Assembly (NCBI GenBank): GCA_965247705.1
Contig: CBDFHV010000083.1
Coordinates: 124,001-188,000, forward strand
Direction: 5' to 3'
DNA: 64,000 nt
Origin: CBDFHV01 sp965247705
Lineage (GTDB): Bacteria > Pseudomonadota > Alphaproteobacteria > Rhodospirillales > CAMCUA01
The translations under genes and the position numbers were made by a program. Of the stretch, positions 1 through 10,500 are shown piece by piece. The notes below the pieces were generated by a model. The model was not told the DNA's origin and did no database searches. It saw only the letters and a program-made list of their open reading frames with translations. Each line of letters starts with the position of its first letter. Positions within the stretch are counted from its first letter, which is position 1.

Positions 1-553
1 GAACACGTTTGATCGGCAAGCCGCCGCCTGTCTCATCGAGCAGCAGGAGAGGGCAGTCACGCGGCCACTTGTCGAGCCACCGGACCAGCGGAACCGGCGC
101 GCCGATATGGGGAACCGTCAGCCGGCCACACTGCTCCGCCGCCTCGATGGCCTGGGCCCGCAGTCGCGGATTGTTGACCCGCACGACCGCGGTACGCTTG
201 GTGGTGACGGGCCACAGGTGCGTCGCGCCCAGCTCGGTCGCCTTTTCCACCAACATGTGGAGCGGCGCCCGCTTCAAGGGCGCGAAGGCCAGGTGCAGGG
301 GCGGCTCACTGGCCTGGGCGCGGGTCCGCTGCTCGACGATTAGCGCGACCTCGGTCCGCCGGGGCGCACCCAGACGGGCCCGCCACTCCCCATCGCGGCC
401 ATTGAATAGGGCTACCCGGTCGCCTTCGCCCAGGCGCATGACCCGCCGCAGGTAGTGGGCCTGGGCCGGCTCCAGTGCCACCGAGGCCTCCGATGACAGG
501 GGGGCCTCGACGAAAAGTCGGATCTGTGGCCGGGGAGCGTGCTCGGGCGTCAT
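1..553 (-). CDS. rsmE: 16S rRNA (uracil(1498)-N(3))-methyltransferase, 3' part off the window
   Basis: The reading frame opens at an ATG at 553-551 and stays open to the left edge, so only the N-terminal part (about 184 residues) is present. It shows the RsmE N-terminal PUA-like domain (start MTPEHAPRPQIRLFVEAPL; AHYLRRVMRLGEGDRVALFN) followed by the start of the SPOUT domain (FAPLKRAPLHMLVEKATELG, then QAIEAAEQCGRLTVPHI). RsmE methylates N3 of U1498 in the 30S decoding region. It is divergent from ubiA with only 26 bases between the start codons, an arrangement common in Alphaproteobacteria. No disruption is seen in the visible part. Confidence 0.9.
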   Translation of the reverse strand, partial: MTPEHAPRPQIRLFVEAPLSSEASVALEPAQAHYLRRVMRLGEGDRVALFNGRDGEWRARLGAPRRTEVALIVEQRTRAQASEPPLHLAFAPLKRAPLHMLVEKATELGATHLWPVTTKRTAVVRVNNPRLRAQAIEAAEQCGRLTVPHIGAPVPLVRWLDKWPRDCPLLLLDETGGGLPIKRV

Positions 554-579
554 GGGTCATTTCACCCTATACTAATCTT

Positions 580-1503
580 ATGGACCACGCCGCTCCCACC
601 CATGCCAGCGACATGCCCAGCAGCCACTGGATCGACCGCTGGGTGCCGGCGTCGTGGCGGCCCTATCTACGTCTGGCTCGGATAGACCGCCCCATCGGGA
701 CCTGGCTGCTGCTGTTTCCCTGCTGGTGGGGCCTGGCCCTGGCGGATCCAGGCCAGTCCGGCCTGGGTTTCGCCGCCCTGTTCGCCGTCGGCGCCTTCGT
801 CATGCGGGGAGCGGGCTGCACTTACAACGACATCGTCGATCGGGACTTCGATGGGCGGGTGGCGCGAACCGCGCTGAGGCCGATTCCCAGCGGCGCCGTG
901 TCGGTGCGCCAGGCGCTTGTGTTCCTCGTCCTGCAGCTCGCCGTCGGTTTGTCGGTGCTGCTGCAGTTCAACCCGTTCGCCATTGCCCTGGGGGTCGGCT
1001 CCCTGAGCCTGGTCTTCACCTACCCCTTGGCCAAGCGGGTGACCTACTGGCCCCAGGCGGTGCTGGGGCTGACCTTCAACTGGGGCATCCTGCTGGGGTG
1101 GGCGGCGGTGCGGGCCGAGGTGTCCGCGGCGCCCCTGCTGCTATATTTCGGGGCGGTGTTCTGGACCTTGGGCTACGACACCATCTACGCCCATCAGGAC
1201 AAGGAGGACGACGCCCTGATCGGCGTCAAATCCTCCGCCCTCAAGCTGGGTGAGTCGACGCGCCCGTGGCTGTTCGCATTCTATGGGATGGCGGTTCTGC
1301 TGTACGCCGCCGCCGGATGGGTCGAGGGCCTGGCCTGGCCCTACTACGTGGGTCTGACAGCCGCCGCTGGTCACATGGCCTGGCAGGCCGGCGCGGTAAA
1401 CATCCACGATCCCGCCGACTGCCTGAGCAAGTTCCGCGCCAATCGCTTTGTCGGTTGGCTGGTGCTGGCCGGGCTTGTCGCGGCCCAGATCCCTAGTCCT
1501 TGA
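580..1503 (+). CDS. ubiA: 4-hydroxybenzoate polyprenyltransferase
   Basis: A 307-residue integral membrane prenyltransferase that attaches the polyprenyl tail to 4-hydroxybenzoate in ubiquinone synthesis. The first Asp-rich motif is NDIVDRDFDGRVARTALRP and the second is YDTIYAHQDKEDD; both bind the Mg-diphosphate of the prenyl donor. About nine hydrophobic segments are visible. The start ATG at 580 gives the usual family length; the open frame reaches further upstream but would run into rsmE. The 3' end overlaps the convergent HD-GYP gene by 11 nt. Confident family call. Confidence 0.95.
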   Translation: MDHAAPTHASDMPSSHWIDRWVPASWRPYLRLARIDRPIGTWLLLFPCWWGLALADPGQSGLGFAALFAVGAFVMRGAGCTYNDIVDRDFDGRVARTALRPIPSGAVSVRQALVFLVLQLAVGLSVLLQFNPFAIALGVGSLSLVFTYPLAKRVTYWPQAVLGLTFNWGILLGWAAVRAEVSAAPLLLYFGAVFWTLGYDTIYAHQDKEDDALIGVKSSALKLGESTRPWLFAFYGMAVLLYAAAGWVEGLAWPYYVGLTAAAGHMAWQAGAVNIHDPADCLSKFRANRFVGWLVLAGLVAAQIPSP

Positions 1504-3331
1504 GATATGCCTCTATGTCCACATCGTCGATCTGTTCGGGATCGAGGAACCGGTCGGCGTATTCCTTCCAGGCGCCGGAGGTCAGGAACAGGTTGAACAG
1601 GTCCGGGTCGATGTGCTGGTCCTTTTTCATGAAGTGCATGATGCGCATGCTTTCGCTCAGGGTCTTCGCTTTCTTGTAGGGCCGGTCCGAGGCGGTAAGG
1701 GCCTCGAAGATATCGGCGATGGCCATCACCCGTGCCGGGATCGACATGTCGTCGCGCTCCAGGCGCCGCGGGTAGCCGGTGCCGATCATGGTCTCGTGAT
1801 GGCCGGCGGCGATCTCCGGCACCCGCCGCAGGTTCTTGGGGAACGGCAGGGAATCAAGCATGACTACGGTTTGCACGATGTGGTCGTTGATCTTGAACCG
1901 TTCTTCCGGCGTCAGGGTGCCGCGGGGAATGGCGAGGTTGTAGACCTCGCCCAGATTGTACATGTGCTCGGGCACCTCCATGCGGAAGCCCCAGTGGTTG
2001 TCCTCGGCGAACACGCCGTTGCTGTCCCGCGGGAGGATTTGTTCCGGCTTGTCGTCGAGGAGATACTCCCGGGCCGGCACCGGCCGCGGCGGGATTTTCT
2101 CGAGGCGCTTCAATTCCCCGTGGGCCAGGCCCAAACGGTCGTCCATGGTCCGTGTCCAGGTTCGCTGGGCGATGGTCTTGAGGCGTTCGATGCGCTCCGC
2201 CGCCATGAACTCGCCGCCCATGTTGCATTCGGCGATGAAGGCGAAGTCCTCGTCCAGGGACTTCAATTCCTTCTCCAGGCTTTCCCCCAGGATCTCCCGG
2301 TCGCCACCATCGGCCACCGCTTTCCAGTGGGCGATCTCGGCGTCCCGTTTCAGGACCTCGAAACGGGTGCGAATTTCGTGAATCCGGTCGTAGATGGTTT
2401 CCAGCTTGGTCGCCTTGTCGACCACGTATTCGGGGGTGGTGACCTTGCCGCAGTCGTGCAGCCACGCGGCGATGTGAACTTCGTACCAGTCGTCCTCGGA
2501 AAGGTCGAAATCGGTGAAAGGCGGCTCCGAGGAATCGCACGCCGCCTTGACCAGCATTGCGGTCAGGTCGGGGACCCGCTGGCAATGTCCGCCGGTGTAG
2601 GGGGATTTGGCGTCGATGGCGCTGGCGATCAGCTCGATGAAGGAATCGAGGAGCGCTTTCTGGGACTCAAGCAGCTGCTGGTTGGTCAGCGCGACGGCGG
2701 CCTAGGACGCCAAGGCGTCGATGACGGGGCGGATTTCATCGGAAAATGGGATCACCTGGCCGGTCACCGTATCCACGGCGTTGATCAACTGCAGAACGCC
2801 GATGACGTCGTTTTCGTGGTTCTTCAGGGGCACCGTAAGGAAGGACTTGGAGCGAAATCCGGTCCCTTCGTCGAACTTCTTGGTGCCGGAGAAGTCGAAT
2901 TCCTCGACCTCGTAGGCGTCGTGGATGTTGATGGATTCCCCGGTCAGCGCCGAGTAGGTGGCGACGTTCTTGTGGTTGGGCTCGCCCGTAGCCGGGTTGT
3001 AGAGGGGAAGGGGCGGAAAGTTGATCTCCCGGCCGGTCGTACCGCCCAAGGCGATGCCGAGCGATTCGGTGTGCATGATGGCGAAGCGAAGCGCGTCTTC
3101 CGCCGTGCGCAGGTAGAGGGTTCCCCCGTCGGCGTGGCACAGGTCCTTCGCTTCGAGGAGAATACGCTCCATCAGGCGATCGTGATTGCGCTCGGCGGAA
3201 AGCGCGATTCCGATACCGATCAGCTTGACGTAATTTGCCGAGTCCGTGCCTTCGTCGAAGTGGCCGGCCTGCGGCGCATCGGTCGGCTGGACAGCCGACG
3301 CCCCGTCGGACGACGCGTCACGGGCGACCAT
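1493..3331 (-). pseudogene. GAF-HD-GYP cyclic-di-GMP phosphodiesterase interrupted by an in-frame amber codon
   Basis: One continuous reading frame codes for an N-terminal GAF domain (about residues 40-210) and a C-terminal HD-GYP domain, but a TAG sits between them at 2704-2702. The context reads ALAS-stop-AAVALTNQQLLES. GAF domains typically read LASQAAVAL here, so a CAG (Gln) to TAG change is the simplest explanation. Downstream, the same frame stays open to 1493 with HDCGK, HHE and GTGYP motifs of HD-GYP enzymes that degrade c-di-GMP. The start ATG at 3331 follows an AGGAGG-like site; a longer frame begins at 3400. Product could be split, inactive or made by amber read-through. Confidence 0.85.
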
Positions 3332-3558
3332 GCTTCTACATCCCCTCCTTGCCAGAGCCTCCGTGGACGACGCGAAAGAAGACGGAGTCCCACCCCCCAA
3401 AGCGGCTCCTCACGCATTGCGTCGTTCAAGCCTTGCACGTTAATCGCCTTCGAATCCCCATGCAACGCCATAGGCTCACTGGCACGCCGTGGGGTTCCCG
3501 GGCCGCTGGACAGGACTATGTCAGCCGCTCACACTCAGGCACCACACCCTGAACGTAT

Positions 3559-4466
3559 ATGGTCATGGGCGAACTCGCATCTTCCTCGGCTTCCCTTGAC
3601 TTGGGCCGCGCGGACACATGGTCCGCTTTGGGCCCCCACCTGCACGTCAATGACAAAGAATTTGTCCTGGCCCACGCGCCGCTGGCCCTGGACGCGGCCG
3701 CCGCGAAACGGCTTCCGGCGACCCTGATCAAGGAGGGGTATGGCCGCTGGCATCCGCCCCGGTGGAACCTGGACCTGGCGGGGCTGGCACGAGCGATCGG
3801 CGCCATCGACGCGGCCGGGTTGCCGGCGACGTTCTGCTACGTCTACGACGAGACTTGGCTGGTGTTCCTCAAGCTCCGTTCCCTCCTCACCACGGTCCTC
3901 GGCGAGGGTTATCGAATTCTGCCGGATTTCTGGGCCTGGCATGTGGCGGCCCGGGACGACGATTCCGGATGGGCACCCCATCGCGACCGGGGGGGCGCAG
4001 TCTGCTGGCGGACGGCGGTCCCGGGTCCCTTACCGTCTGGGTGCCCCTGACCGACGCAGTGCCGGAGAACGGATGCGTGTACGTGGTACCCGCGCACCGG
4101 GACCCCACCTACAACAGCCCCCAGGAAGACGAGCGCAAGTTCGGCCTCGGCGACATCCGAGCCCTGGTCGCCGAGGCCGGCGAGGTGCTGTGCTGGAACC
4201 AGGCGCTGCTCCACTGGGGGTCGCGCTCCAGCGATCTGGCACCGGCGCCCCGCATCAGCCTGTCCATGGAGTTCCAGCGGGGCGATCTGCCCCCCTTCAA
4301 CAACCCCCTGCTGGACCCCGGGCTTTTTCCCGACCTCCGGGGTCGCCTGGTGCTGATCGCCAAGCAGCTGGTTCAGTACAGCCACATGTATGTCGCCACG
4401 CCACCGGTCGAGGCCTTCCTTCGCACCATGCTGGGGCAGGCGGGGGCCGGTTCGGAGCGGCGTTGA
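3559..4466 (+). pseudogene. Phytanoyl-CoA dioxygenase-like (PhyH) protein, frameshifted at a G7 run
   Basis: The first frame (3559-4050) encodes the N-terminal half, ending in the Fe-binding HRD (HxD) motif in WAPHRDRGG. The continuation (SLTVWVPLTDAVPENGC, later LLHWGSRSS and RISLSMEF) lies in another frame to 4466. The switch falls in or next to a run of seven G at 3989-3995. Joined, the two halves give a normal-length non-haem Fe(II)/2-oxoglutarate dioxygenase with the distal His and Arg. The substrate is unknown. It is divergent from the HD-GYP gene and lies just upstream of lysS. The slip may be real decay or a homopolymer error. Confidence 0.75.
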
Positions 4467-4527
4467 CCGGGGAAAGGGCGGCCCCTACTGTCCGATTTCC
4501 GGTCCCACAAGCGAAAACAAAGGCCCC

Positions 4528-6135
4528 ATGGCTGCCGACGATGTCCTCGCCCCGGCGAACGATCTGCGCCCGGTTGCCCAGCACGCGAAAGCTTGGCCCT
4601 TCGCCGAAGCCCGCCTGCTGACGGAGCGGAGCGAGGCGGCACCGGACAAGGGTTACGTGTTGTTCGAGACCGGCTACGGCCCGTCGGGCCTGCCCCACAT
4701 CGGGACCTTCGGCGAAGTGGCCCGCACGACCATGGTTCGCAACGCCTTTTCGCTGCTGTCGGACGTCCCCACCCGGCTGTTCGCCTTCTCCGACGACATG
4801 GACGGCCTGCGCAAGGTGCCCGACAACATCCCCAATCGGGAGATGGTGGCCGAGCATCTGGGCAAGCCGCTGACCGCCATACCCGATCCTTTCGGCACCC
4901 ACGACAGTTTCGGCGCCCACAACAACGCCCGGCTGCGGGGATTTCTCGATTCCTTCGGCTTCGACTACGAGTTCAAAAGCTCGACGGAGTGCTATCGATC
5001 GGGCCTGTTCGATCCGGTTTTGCGGACGGTGCTGGAACGTTACGACGCGGTCATCGAGGTTATTCTCCCCACCCTGGGACCGGAGCGCCGCGCCACCTAC
5101 AGCCCGTTCCTGCCGGTCTGCCCCGACAGCGGGCAGGTGCTTCAGGCGCCGGTGGTGCATCGCGACCCGGCGGCGGGCACCATCGTCTATGAACGCCAGG
5201 ACGGGGCCAGGGTGGAGACGCCGGTCACCGGCGGGCGCTGCAAACTGCAATGGAAGGTTGACTGGGCCATGCGGTGGGTGGCCCTGGGGGTGGACTACGA
5301 GATGTCGGGCAAGGACCTGATCGACTCGGTGCGCCTGTCGTCCCGCATCTGCCGCATCCTCGGCGGCAACCCGCCGGTGGGGTTCACCTACGAGCTGTTC
5401 CTGGACGAGAACGCCGAAAAGATCTCCAAGTCCAAGGGCAACGGGCTGGCGGTGGAGGAGTGGCTGCGTTACGCGCCGCCGGAAAGCCTGTCGCTCTACA
5501 TGTACAACAAGCCGAAAGCGGCCAAGCGCCTGTTCTTCGACGTCATTCCGCGCACCGTCGACGATTACCTCCAGCACCTGGCCTCGTATCAGGACCAGAC
5601 GACGGACCGTGGACTGGAGAACCCCGTGTGGCACATCCACGGCGGGCGCGTGCCCGACGAGTCCTCCAGCCTGGGGTTCGGCATCCTGCTCAACCTGGCG
5701 GCCGTCTGCCACAGCGAGGACAAGGCCACCCTGTGGCACTTCGTCGGCCGCTATCGTCCCGGTGCTTCACCGCGGACGGCGCCGCTGCTGGATCGGCTGC
5801 TGGACCATGCCGTCGCCTACTATCGGGACTTCGTCAAGCCCACCCAGACCTACCGGCCGCCCGAAGCCAACGAGAGGGCGGCGCTGGAGGCGCTGGTCCA
5901 GGTCCTGGAGGCGCTTCCCGACGACGCCGAGGCGGAGGCCATCCAGCATCAGGTCTACGAGGTCGGCAAGGGCCACGACTTCGCCGATCTGCGGTCCTGG
6001 TTCCGGGCCCTTTACGAAATTCTGCTGGGCCAAAGCCAGGGACCCCGCTTGGGGTCGTTCATCGCCCTTTACGGCGTGCCGGAAATGGTCGACCTCATCC
6101 GCCGGGCCTTGGCGGGCGACGACCTCTCGGCCTGA
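4528..6135 (+). CDS. lysS: Class I lysyl-tRNA synthetase
   Basis: A 535-residue class I LysRS, the archaeal-type enzyme also found in many Alphaproteobacteria in place of the class II form. It has the HIGH-like motif PHIGTF near residue 57 and the KMSKS-like KISKSKG around residue 300, within a Rossmann-type catalytic core, plus a helical C-terminal anticodon-binding region. The ATG at 4528 (MAADDVLAP) is chosen over upstream in-frame codons because the upstream part overlaps the PhyH-like gene and lacks similarity. A LysE-type exporter follows 13 nt after the stop, so the two may be co-transcribed. Confidence 0.95.
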   Translation: MAADDVLAPANDLRPVAQHAKAWPFAEARLLTERSEAAPDKGYVLFETGYGPSGLPHIGTFGEVARTTMVRNAFSLLSDVPTRLFAFSDDMDGLRKVPDNIPNREMVAEHLGKPLTAIPDPFGTHDSFGAHNNARLRGFLDSFGFDYEFKSSTECYRSGLFDPVLRTVLERYDAVIEVILPTLGPERRATYSPFLPVCPDSGQVLQAPVVHRDPAAGTIVYERQDGARVETPVTGGRCKLQWKVDWAMRWVALGVDYEMSGKDLIDSVRLSSRICRILGGNPPVGFTYELFLDENAEKISKSKGNGLAVEEWLRYAPPESLSLYMYNKPKAAKRLFFDVIPRTVDDYLQHLASYQDQTTDRGLENPVWHIHGGRVPDESSSLGFGILLNLAAVCHSEDKATLWHFVGRYRPGASPRTAPLLDRLLDHAVAYYRDFVKPTQTYRPPEANERAALEALVQVLEALPDDAEAEAIQHQVYEVGKGHDFADLRSWFRALYEILLGQSQGPRLGSFIALYGVPEMVDLIRRALAGDDLSA

Positions 6136-6148
6136 GCGCGAACCACCC

Positions 6149-6781
6149 ATGGGGCCCTTCGACATCGCGACCCTGGGCGGGTTTGCGGTCGCCGCCGGCG
6201 CGGTGGTCGTGTCGCCGGGCCCCGATACCCTGCTCATGCTGCGCTATTCCCTGACCTCCGGCCGTGGTGTCGGCCTAGCCACGGTCGCCGGTATCCAGAT
6301 CGGGCTGATCGGCCATACGCTGCTGGCGGTCACCGGCATATCGGTGATGGTCGCCTCTTCGCCGACCCTGTTCCGCGCCGTCGCCGTTCTCGGCGCCGCC
6401 TACATCGGCTGGCTGGGGTGGCAGGGCCTGCGGGGCACCGGCGGCATATCCGGCATCGACGGCGGTGGCACGGTCACCGCGGGCAAGGGGCTTCGCGACG
6501 GTATCTTCTGCAACCTGCTCAATCCCAAGGTGATCCTTCTGTTCCTGGCCCTATTCCCCCACTTCGTTCATGTGGAGCGGGGACAGGTGACCCTCCAACT
6601 GGCGACCCTGGCGGCACTGCTGATCGCCATCAACATCCTGTGGCAGGCGCCCCTGGCCTGGGCCGCCGACAGGGCGCGCCATTGGATCGGCCGGGAAACC
6701 GTTCGCATGGCCATTACCCGGGGCACCGGCGCGGCGTTCCTCCTGTTCGCCGCCCTGATGCTCTACGAGCACCTGGCGTGA
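6149..6781 (+). CDS. LysE/RhtB-family amino-acid exporter
   Basis: A 210-residue membrane protein with about six hydrophobic helices. The N-terminal signature SPGPDTLLMLRYSLTSG matches the LysE/RhtB conserved SPGP motif, and FCNLLNPKVILLFLALFPHF is the second family signature. These proteins export amino acids such as lysine, homoserine or threonine; the substrate cannot be told from sequence. It follows lysS closely, and its stop overlaps the GTG of the next gene (GTGA), indicating translational coupling. Confidence 0.9.
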   Translation: MGPFDIATLGGFAVAAGAVVVSPGPDTLLMLRYSLTSGRGVGLATVAGIQIGLIGHTLLAVTGISVMVASSPTLFRAVAVLGAAYIGWLGWQGLRGTGGISGIDGGGTVTAGKGLRDGIFCNLLNPKVILLFLALFPHFVHVERGQVTLQLATLAALLIAINILWQAPLAWAADRARHWIGRETVRMAITRGTGAAFLLFAALMLYEHLA

Positions 6782-7032
6782 CCGCGAAGCTGGTCGGCAA
6801 GGACCCCGCGCGCATCGCCAAGCGCTCGATCCGGGTGGCCGGGCACGACACCAGCGTCTCCCTGGAGGATGCCTTCTGGGACGCCCTGGCGGCCCTCGCG
6901 GCGCGCCGACGGATGAGCCTGAACGCCCTGGTGACCGAAATCGACGCCGGCCGGACCGGCAACCTGTCGAGCGCGATCCGGGTCTACGTGCTGCAACAGG
7001 TGGCGAGGGATGGGGACGGTCACCTGGCCTGA
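6778..7032 (+). CDS. Ribbon-helix-helix domain protein (RHH_4 type)
   Basis: An 84-residue protein starting at a GTG that overlaps the stop codon of the LysE-type gene. The core (KRSIRVAGHDTSVSLEDAFW, then MSLNALVTEID and LSSAIRVYVL) matches the RHH_4 family common in Alphaproteobacteria, probably a small DNA-binding regulator. Its function has not been assigned. The stop overlaps the decayed lysozyme frame downstream. Confidence 0.85.
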   Translation: MTAKLVGKDPARIAKRSIRVAGHDTSVSLEDAFWDALAALAARRRMSLNALVTEIDAGRTGNLSSAIRVYVLQQVARDGDGHLA

Positions 7033-7308
7033 AGCCCTTGTCTTCGACGAAGCGGAGGCCCCGTCGCGGGACGACGATCGCCTGGCGGTGGTGCCGATCG
7101 CTGCAAGCCAGCGGGCAGCGCTGACGTCGTTCGCCCACAACCTAGGCGGCGGCGCCTTGAAGGCGTCCACCCTCTTGCGCCGCATCAACGCCGGCGATTG
7201 GGACGACGTCCTCAATCAATTCTTGCGATGGGTCCTGCCGGCGGACGCCCCGTCGCGGGCCTGGAGCGCCGCTGCGCGGCGGAGGCGATGCTGTGGCTCG
7301 ACCACTGA
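7010..7308 (+). pseudogene. Remnant of a GH24 phage-type lysozyme
   Basis: The frame from 7010 contains ASQRAALTSFAHNLGGGALK and STLLRRINAGDWDDVLNQFL, typical of the middle and end of GH24 (lambda-R/T4-like endolysin) proteins. The expected ending (AGGRPVAGLERR..AEAMLWL) is found only after a frame change near 7238, ending at TGA 7306-7308. The N-terminal catalytic Glu region is missing. So this is a truncated and frameshifted relic of a phage endolysin, lying in otherwise non-phage sequence. Confidence 0.65.
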
Positions 7309-7335
7309 TTCCCGCGTGACCCGATCGCAAAGACT

Positions 7336-7385
7336 CAGGCCCCCGGGCCGCCCATCGCGGGGTGGTCCGGGTGCCTGTTTTTCGT
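7336..7385 (+). terminator. Rho-independent terminator
   Basis: An 11-bp stem (CAGGCCCCCGG pairing with CCGGGTGCCTG, one mismatch) closes a loop of about 20 bases and is followed by TTTTTCGTTT. It lies after the lysozyme remnant and probably ends the lysS-lysE-RHH transcript. Confidence 0.75.
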
Positions 7386-7470
7386 TTGTTCCGGGTGGAA
7401 GTGTGAACCGCCCCGGGCACGTTGCTGTAAGACCTTGATTTTTCAGGCGTAATGGACTGCGAACGATGCC

Positions 7471-7569
7471 CTAGTGTTGCGATTCTAACATTTGGTTCCT
7501 GAGCCCGGGGGTGAAGGTCGCAGTTTGCGTAGATTTAATGGGAACGAAATGTCTCGATCGGAACACTAG
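7471..7569. mobile_element. MITE, copy 1 (99 bp)
   Basis: A 99-bp sequence identical to the parts flanking the IS1595 element at 13996-15179. It begins CTAGTGTTGCGATTC and ends GATCGGAACACTAG. The two ends form an imperfect terminal inverted repeat of about 28 bp, and TA at both ends fits the TA target duplication of IS630/Tc1-mariner elements. The right end supplies the TAG stop codon of the AsmA-like gene. No coding capacity. Confidence 0.8.
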
Positions 7570-10500
7570 CGCAGGCCCTTGAGAAGGCCGCGAAGCAGGT
7601 CCTCTGGCTTCGGCGGCTTTTGGGGTTCCTGTTGGGGCTGCGGGGCTTGTTGCTGCGGTTGCGGCGGCGCCGGCGTCCCGAGCACACCGGGCAGAAGCTG
7701 CTGCAGCACACTGCCGACACCCGGTTGTTTCTCGATCAGCTTGTTCAGACCCGGAATGGGAAGGCCCTGCCCGCCAAGCGCCGCCGTTTCCAGCTTGACG
7801 TTCGGCGCGTCCAGGGGGCCGGTTACCTGGAATGGCAATTTCGTTGGCACCTTGCTGGTGTTGCGGGTCAGGTAGCGGGCGAGGAGGTTCTGGTTCAAGT
7901 CCAGTTGGCCGCGGATGTCCAGCACCCACACCGGCAGATTGATCGTTCCCGCCGCCTGGCCATTGCCGAGGCCGGAGACCAGGCGCAGGTCCTGGGTCCG
8001 CGCGATTCCTCGGTCCATGACGAAGCTGCCGGTGACGGTGGCCTTGTCCGAACCACTTCCGCCGGTCAGGCCCGCACCCACCTTGTTGAGCCCCAGCAAC
8101 AGGTCCAGGACGCCGGCCAGGGCGGTGCCCCGAGCGCCCTCTTTCACGTCCACGCCGCGAAGCGCGAAAGCGCCAGTGCCGCCGAGGGCGGACACCCAAT
8201 TGGCCACGCTGTTGCCGTGCGTCGTGCCCTTGAGCGAGGCGTCGAGGGCGCCGCTGGCCATGTCCTTGCCGTTGATCGCCAGCAGGGCGGCGCGCAGGTC
8301 CGCCCCCTGCAACGCCAGGTTCGTATCGATGCGCCCCGGGGCGGCGGCGTTTACGGTCAGACTGCCGGTCAGGGCGCCGCCAAAGAGGCGCCCGCTCAGC
8401 CGGCGGACGTCGAGGACGCCCCCCTCCAGCGCTGCCTCCACCTGCGCCCCGTCGACCCGATAGGGGCCATAGGTCAAGGACCGGGTCTGAAGCCCGACGG
8501 TCCCGTCGAGGGTGCCGAGGGCGCTCAGGTCCACCGGCTCCGGCGACCATCGGGCGGAGTCCCCCCGGGCGACGGGGATCGTCAGCGCGGGCAGCGCGGG
8601 CAGACGTGGCACCGGCCAGGCCGCCGGCATCAGGCGGCCTTCGGTCGGCGGCGTAATCCGGCGGGCGGATCGGGCCGCCGGCAGGAAGGGATCGACGATC
8701 AAGTCGCCCGTCGCAAGGCTGGCGTTCATCCGCGGCCGCGGACCCGACAAATCCACGTCGACGGTGCCGGTGACGGCGGTCTTGCCGAGGGTTACCGACA
8801 CGTTGGTGGCCGCGAGGCGGCCCGGGGTGCCCTTGACATGGCCGCGCAGATCCAGCGCCCCCAGCCGTCCCGCCGGCCGATAGGCCACGCCGAGGACGCG
8901 AAGCAGCCGGACGGCGTCCGGATGCCGCAAACCCACGTCCAGGTCCATGGCCGTCTGGACCAGGCCCAACGAGGCGGTTCCCTTGACCGTGGCTTCGGCG
9001 CCGGCCCCTTTGAACGTGAGGTCGAATTTCGGTTGCAGCACCGGCCCGTCCATGCGGCCGGCAAGGGAGATCGCGCCGACATCGGCCAGCGGCACGGGCG
9101 GCTCGACCGACAACAGGCGGAACAGGCGCTCGGGGCTCTTGCTGTCGACGGTAAAGCGCAGGCCGCTGACTTCTGGAAGGCCGGATCCGGTCGCCACCTT
9201 GCCTTCGACGGCGATGGCCGTGCCCACCATGTTGGCCACGCTGACCCGGTGTAGCTCCAGCTGCCCGCCAACAAGAGTCAAATCCACGTCGAGGCCGGTG
9301 ACGGGCGCCCGCCGATAGACCATGGATTTCACGGCCAGCTTCAGATTGGCATCGAAGGCGGATAGGGCCTGCAAGCCCGCACCGGCTTCCACCGCGCCGC
9401 TGGATCCGCCACGACCAGCACCACCCGCGCCGGCGGAGTCTTCCGGTGGCAGATAGGAATCGAGGTTGAGGCGATCCAGGGTTAGGGATGCCCCGAAGGC
9501 GAGACGATCGCGCAAGGCGGTGGTCACGCCACCGGTGATGCGCGAGCTGTCCACCTGGATGTCCAGGTCCGCAAGCTGAATCTGATCGGGGGTTGCTGAG
9601 ATGGCGCTCTTGAACGTCACCTTGCGCAACCTGTCGGAGGGCACTGGCGGCACCTGAATGCCTTGCCAATCGAGCACCCGCCGCATGTCGTTGATGGTGC
9701 CCGACAGGGCGCCCTGAAACAGGGGCAGGCCGTTTGCCGCCGTCAGGGTACCCTTGGCCGCCACGTCCGAACTGCCCGGCAACTGGGCAGCAGCGTCATT
9801 AAAAGTAACGACGCCATTTCCGATGTCGGCGCTGACCTGCACGTGCCGCACCAGGCTACCTCGGTAGTTGAGGGCATCGATGTTGACATCGAAGACCCCG
9901 AATATGTTCGTGGGAATGGTGAAGGCGGCGTCCCCGGCACCGGCCGTGGACCGCGGCGGCGGAGCCAGCGGAACCGAAGCTTTGCCGTTCTTGTCCTGGC
10001 CAGCGGTGTCGGAATTCGCCTGCGCCGGCGCCGCCGCGTCGAAGGGTGGTAGGGACAGCCACTTGTCTAGGTCCACCCGGGTGATGGAGATGGCGGCGCT
10101 GAGGGACAAGGCGTCGCCGGGACTGGCGGACGCGACGACGGTTCCCCGCGCTTCTGCAAACAAGATGTCGCCGCTGGTGAACTCCAATTGCTGGCTGTCG
10201 GCGACCAGTTCGCCTTCCAAGGCGAAGACCTGGTTCAGGGATCCATGGGCGGCCGGGCTTCCGCCGAGACCGTGCAGGGTGGCGGCCAGACTGTCGCCGG
10301 ACACCGCGACGCGCCCCTTGAATTTCGGCATCTCTTGAAGTCCGAGGAGGGCGCCATTGGCTTCGACGCGCAGTCCGGCTAAATCCGATTCCAAGGCCAC
10401 GGACACCGGGACCGTCCGTTCCTGAATGACTGCGCCCACCGTCACGTCGAAGGTGACGGGAAAGCCCCGAATCAGCAGGTTGCCCGCGGTCTCGAAGGGA

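Noticed and set aside
306..560. An 84-codon minus-strand frame near the left end
   Set aside because: It is a shadow of rsmE in another frame; the rsmE frame has the conserved methyltransferase sequence.
1448..3727. A 759-codon plus-strand open frame opposite the GAF-HD-GYP gene
   Set aside because: It is antisense to a gene with clear HD-GYP and GAF motifs, and has repetitive Val/Gly/Asp composition without any domain. Long antisense frames are expected in GC-rich DNA.
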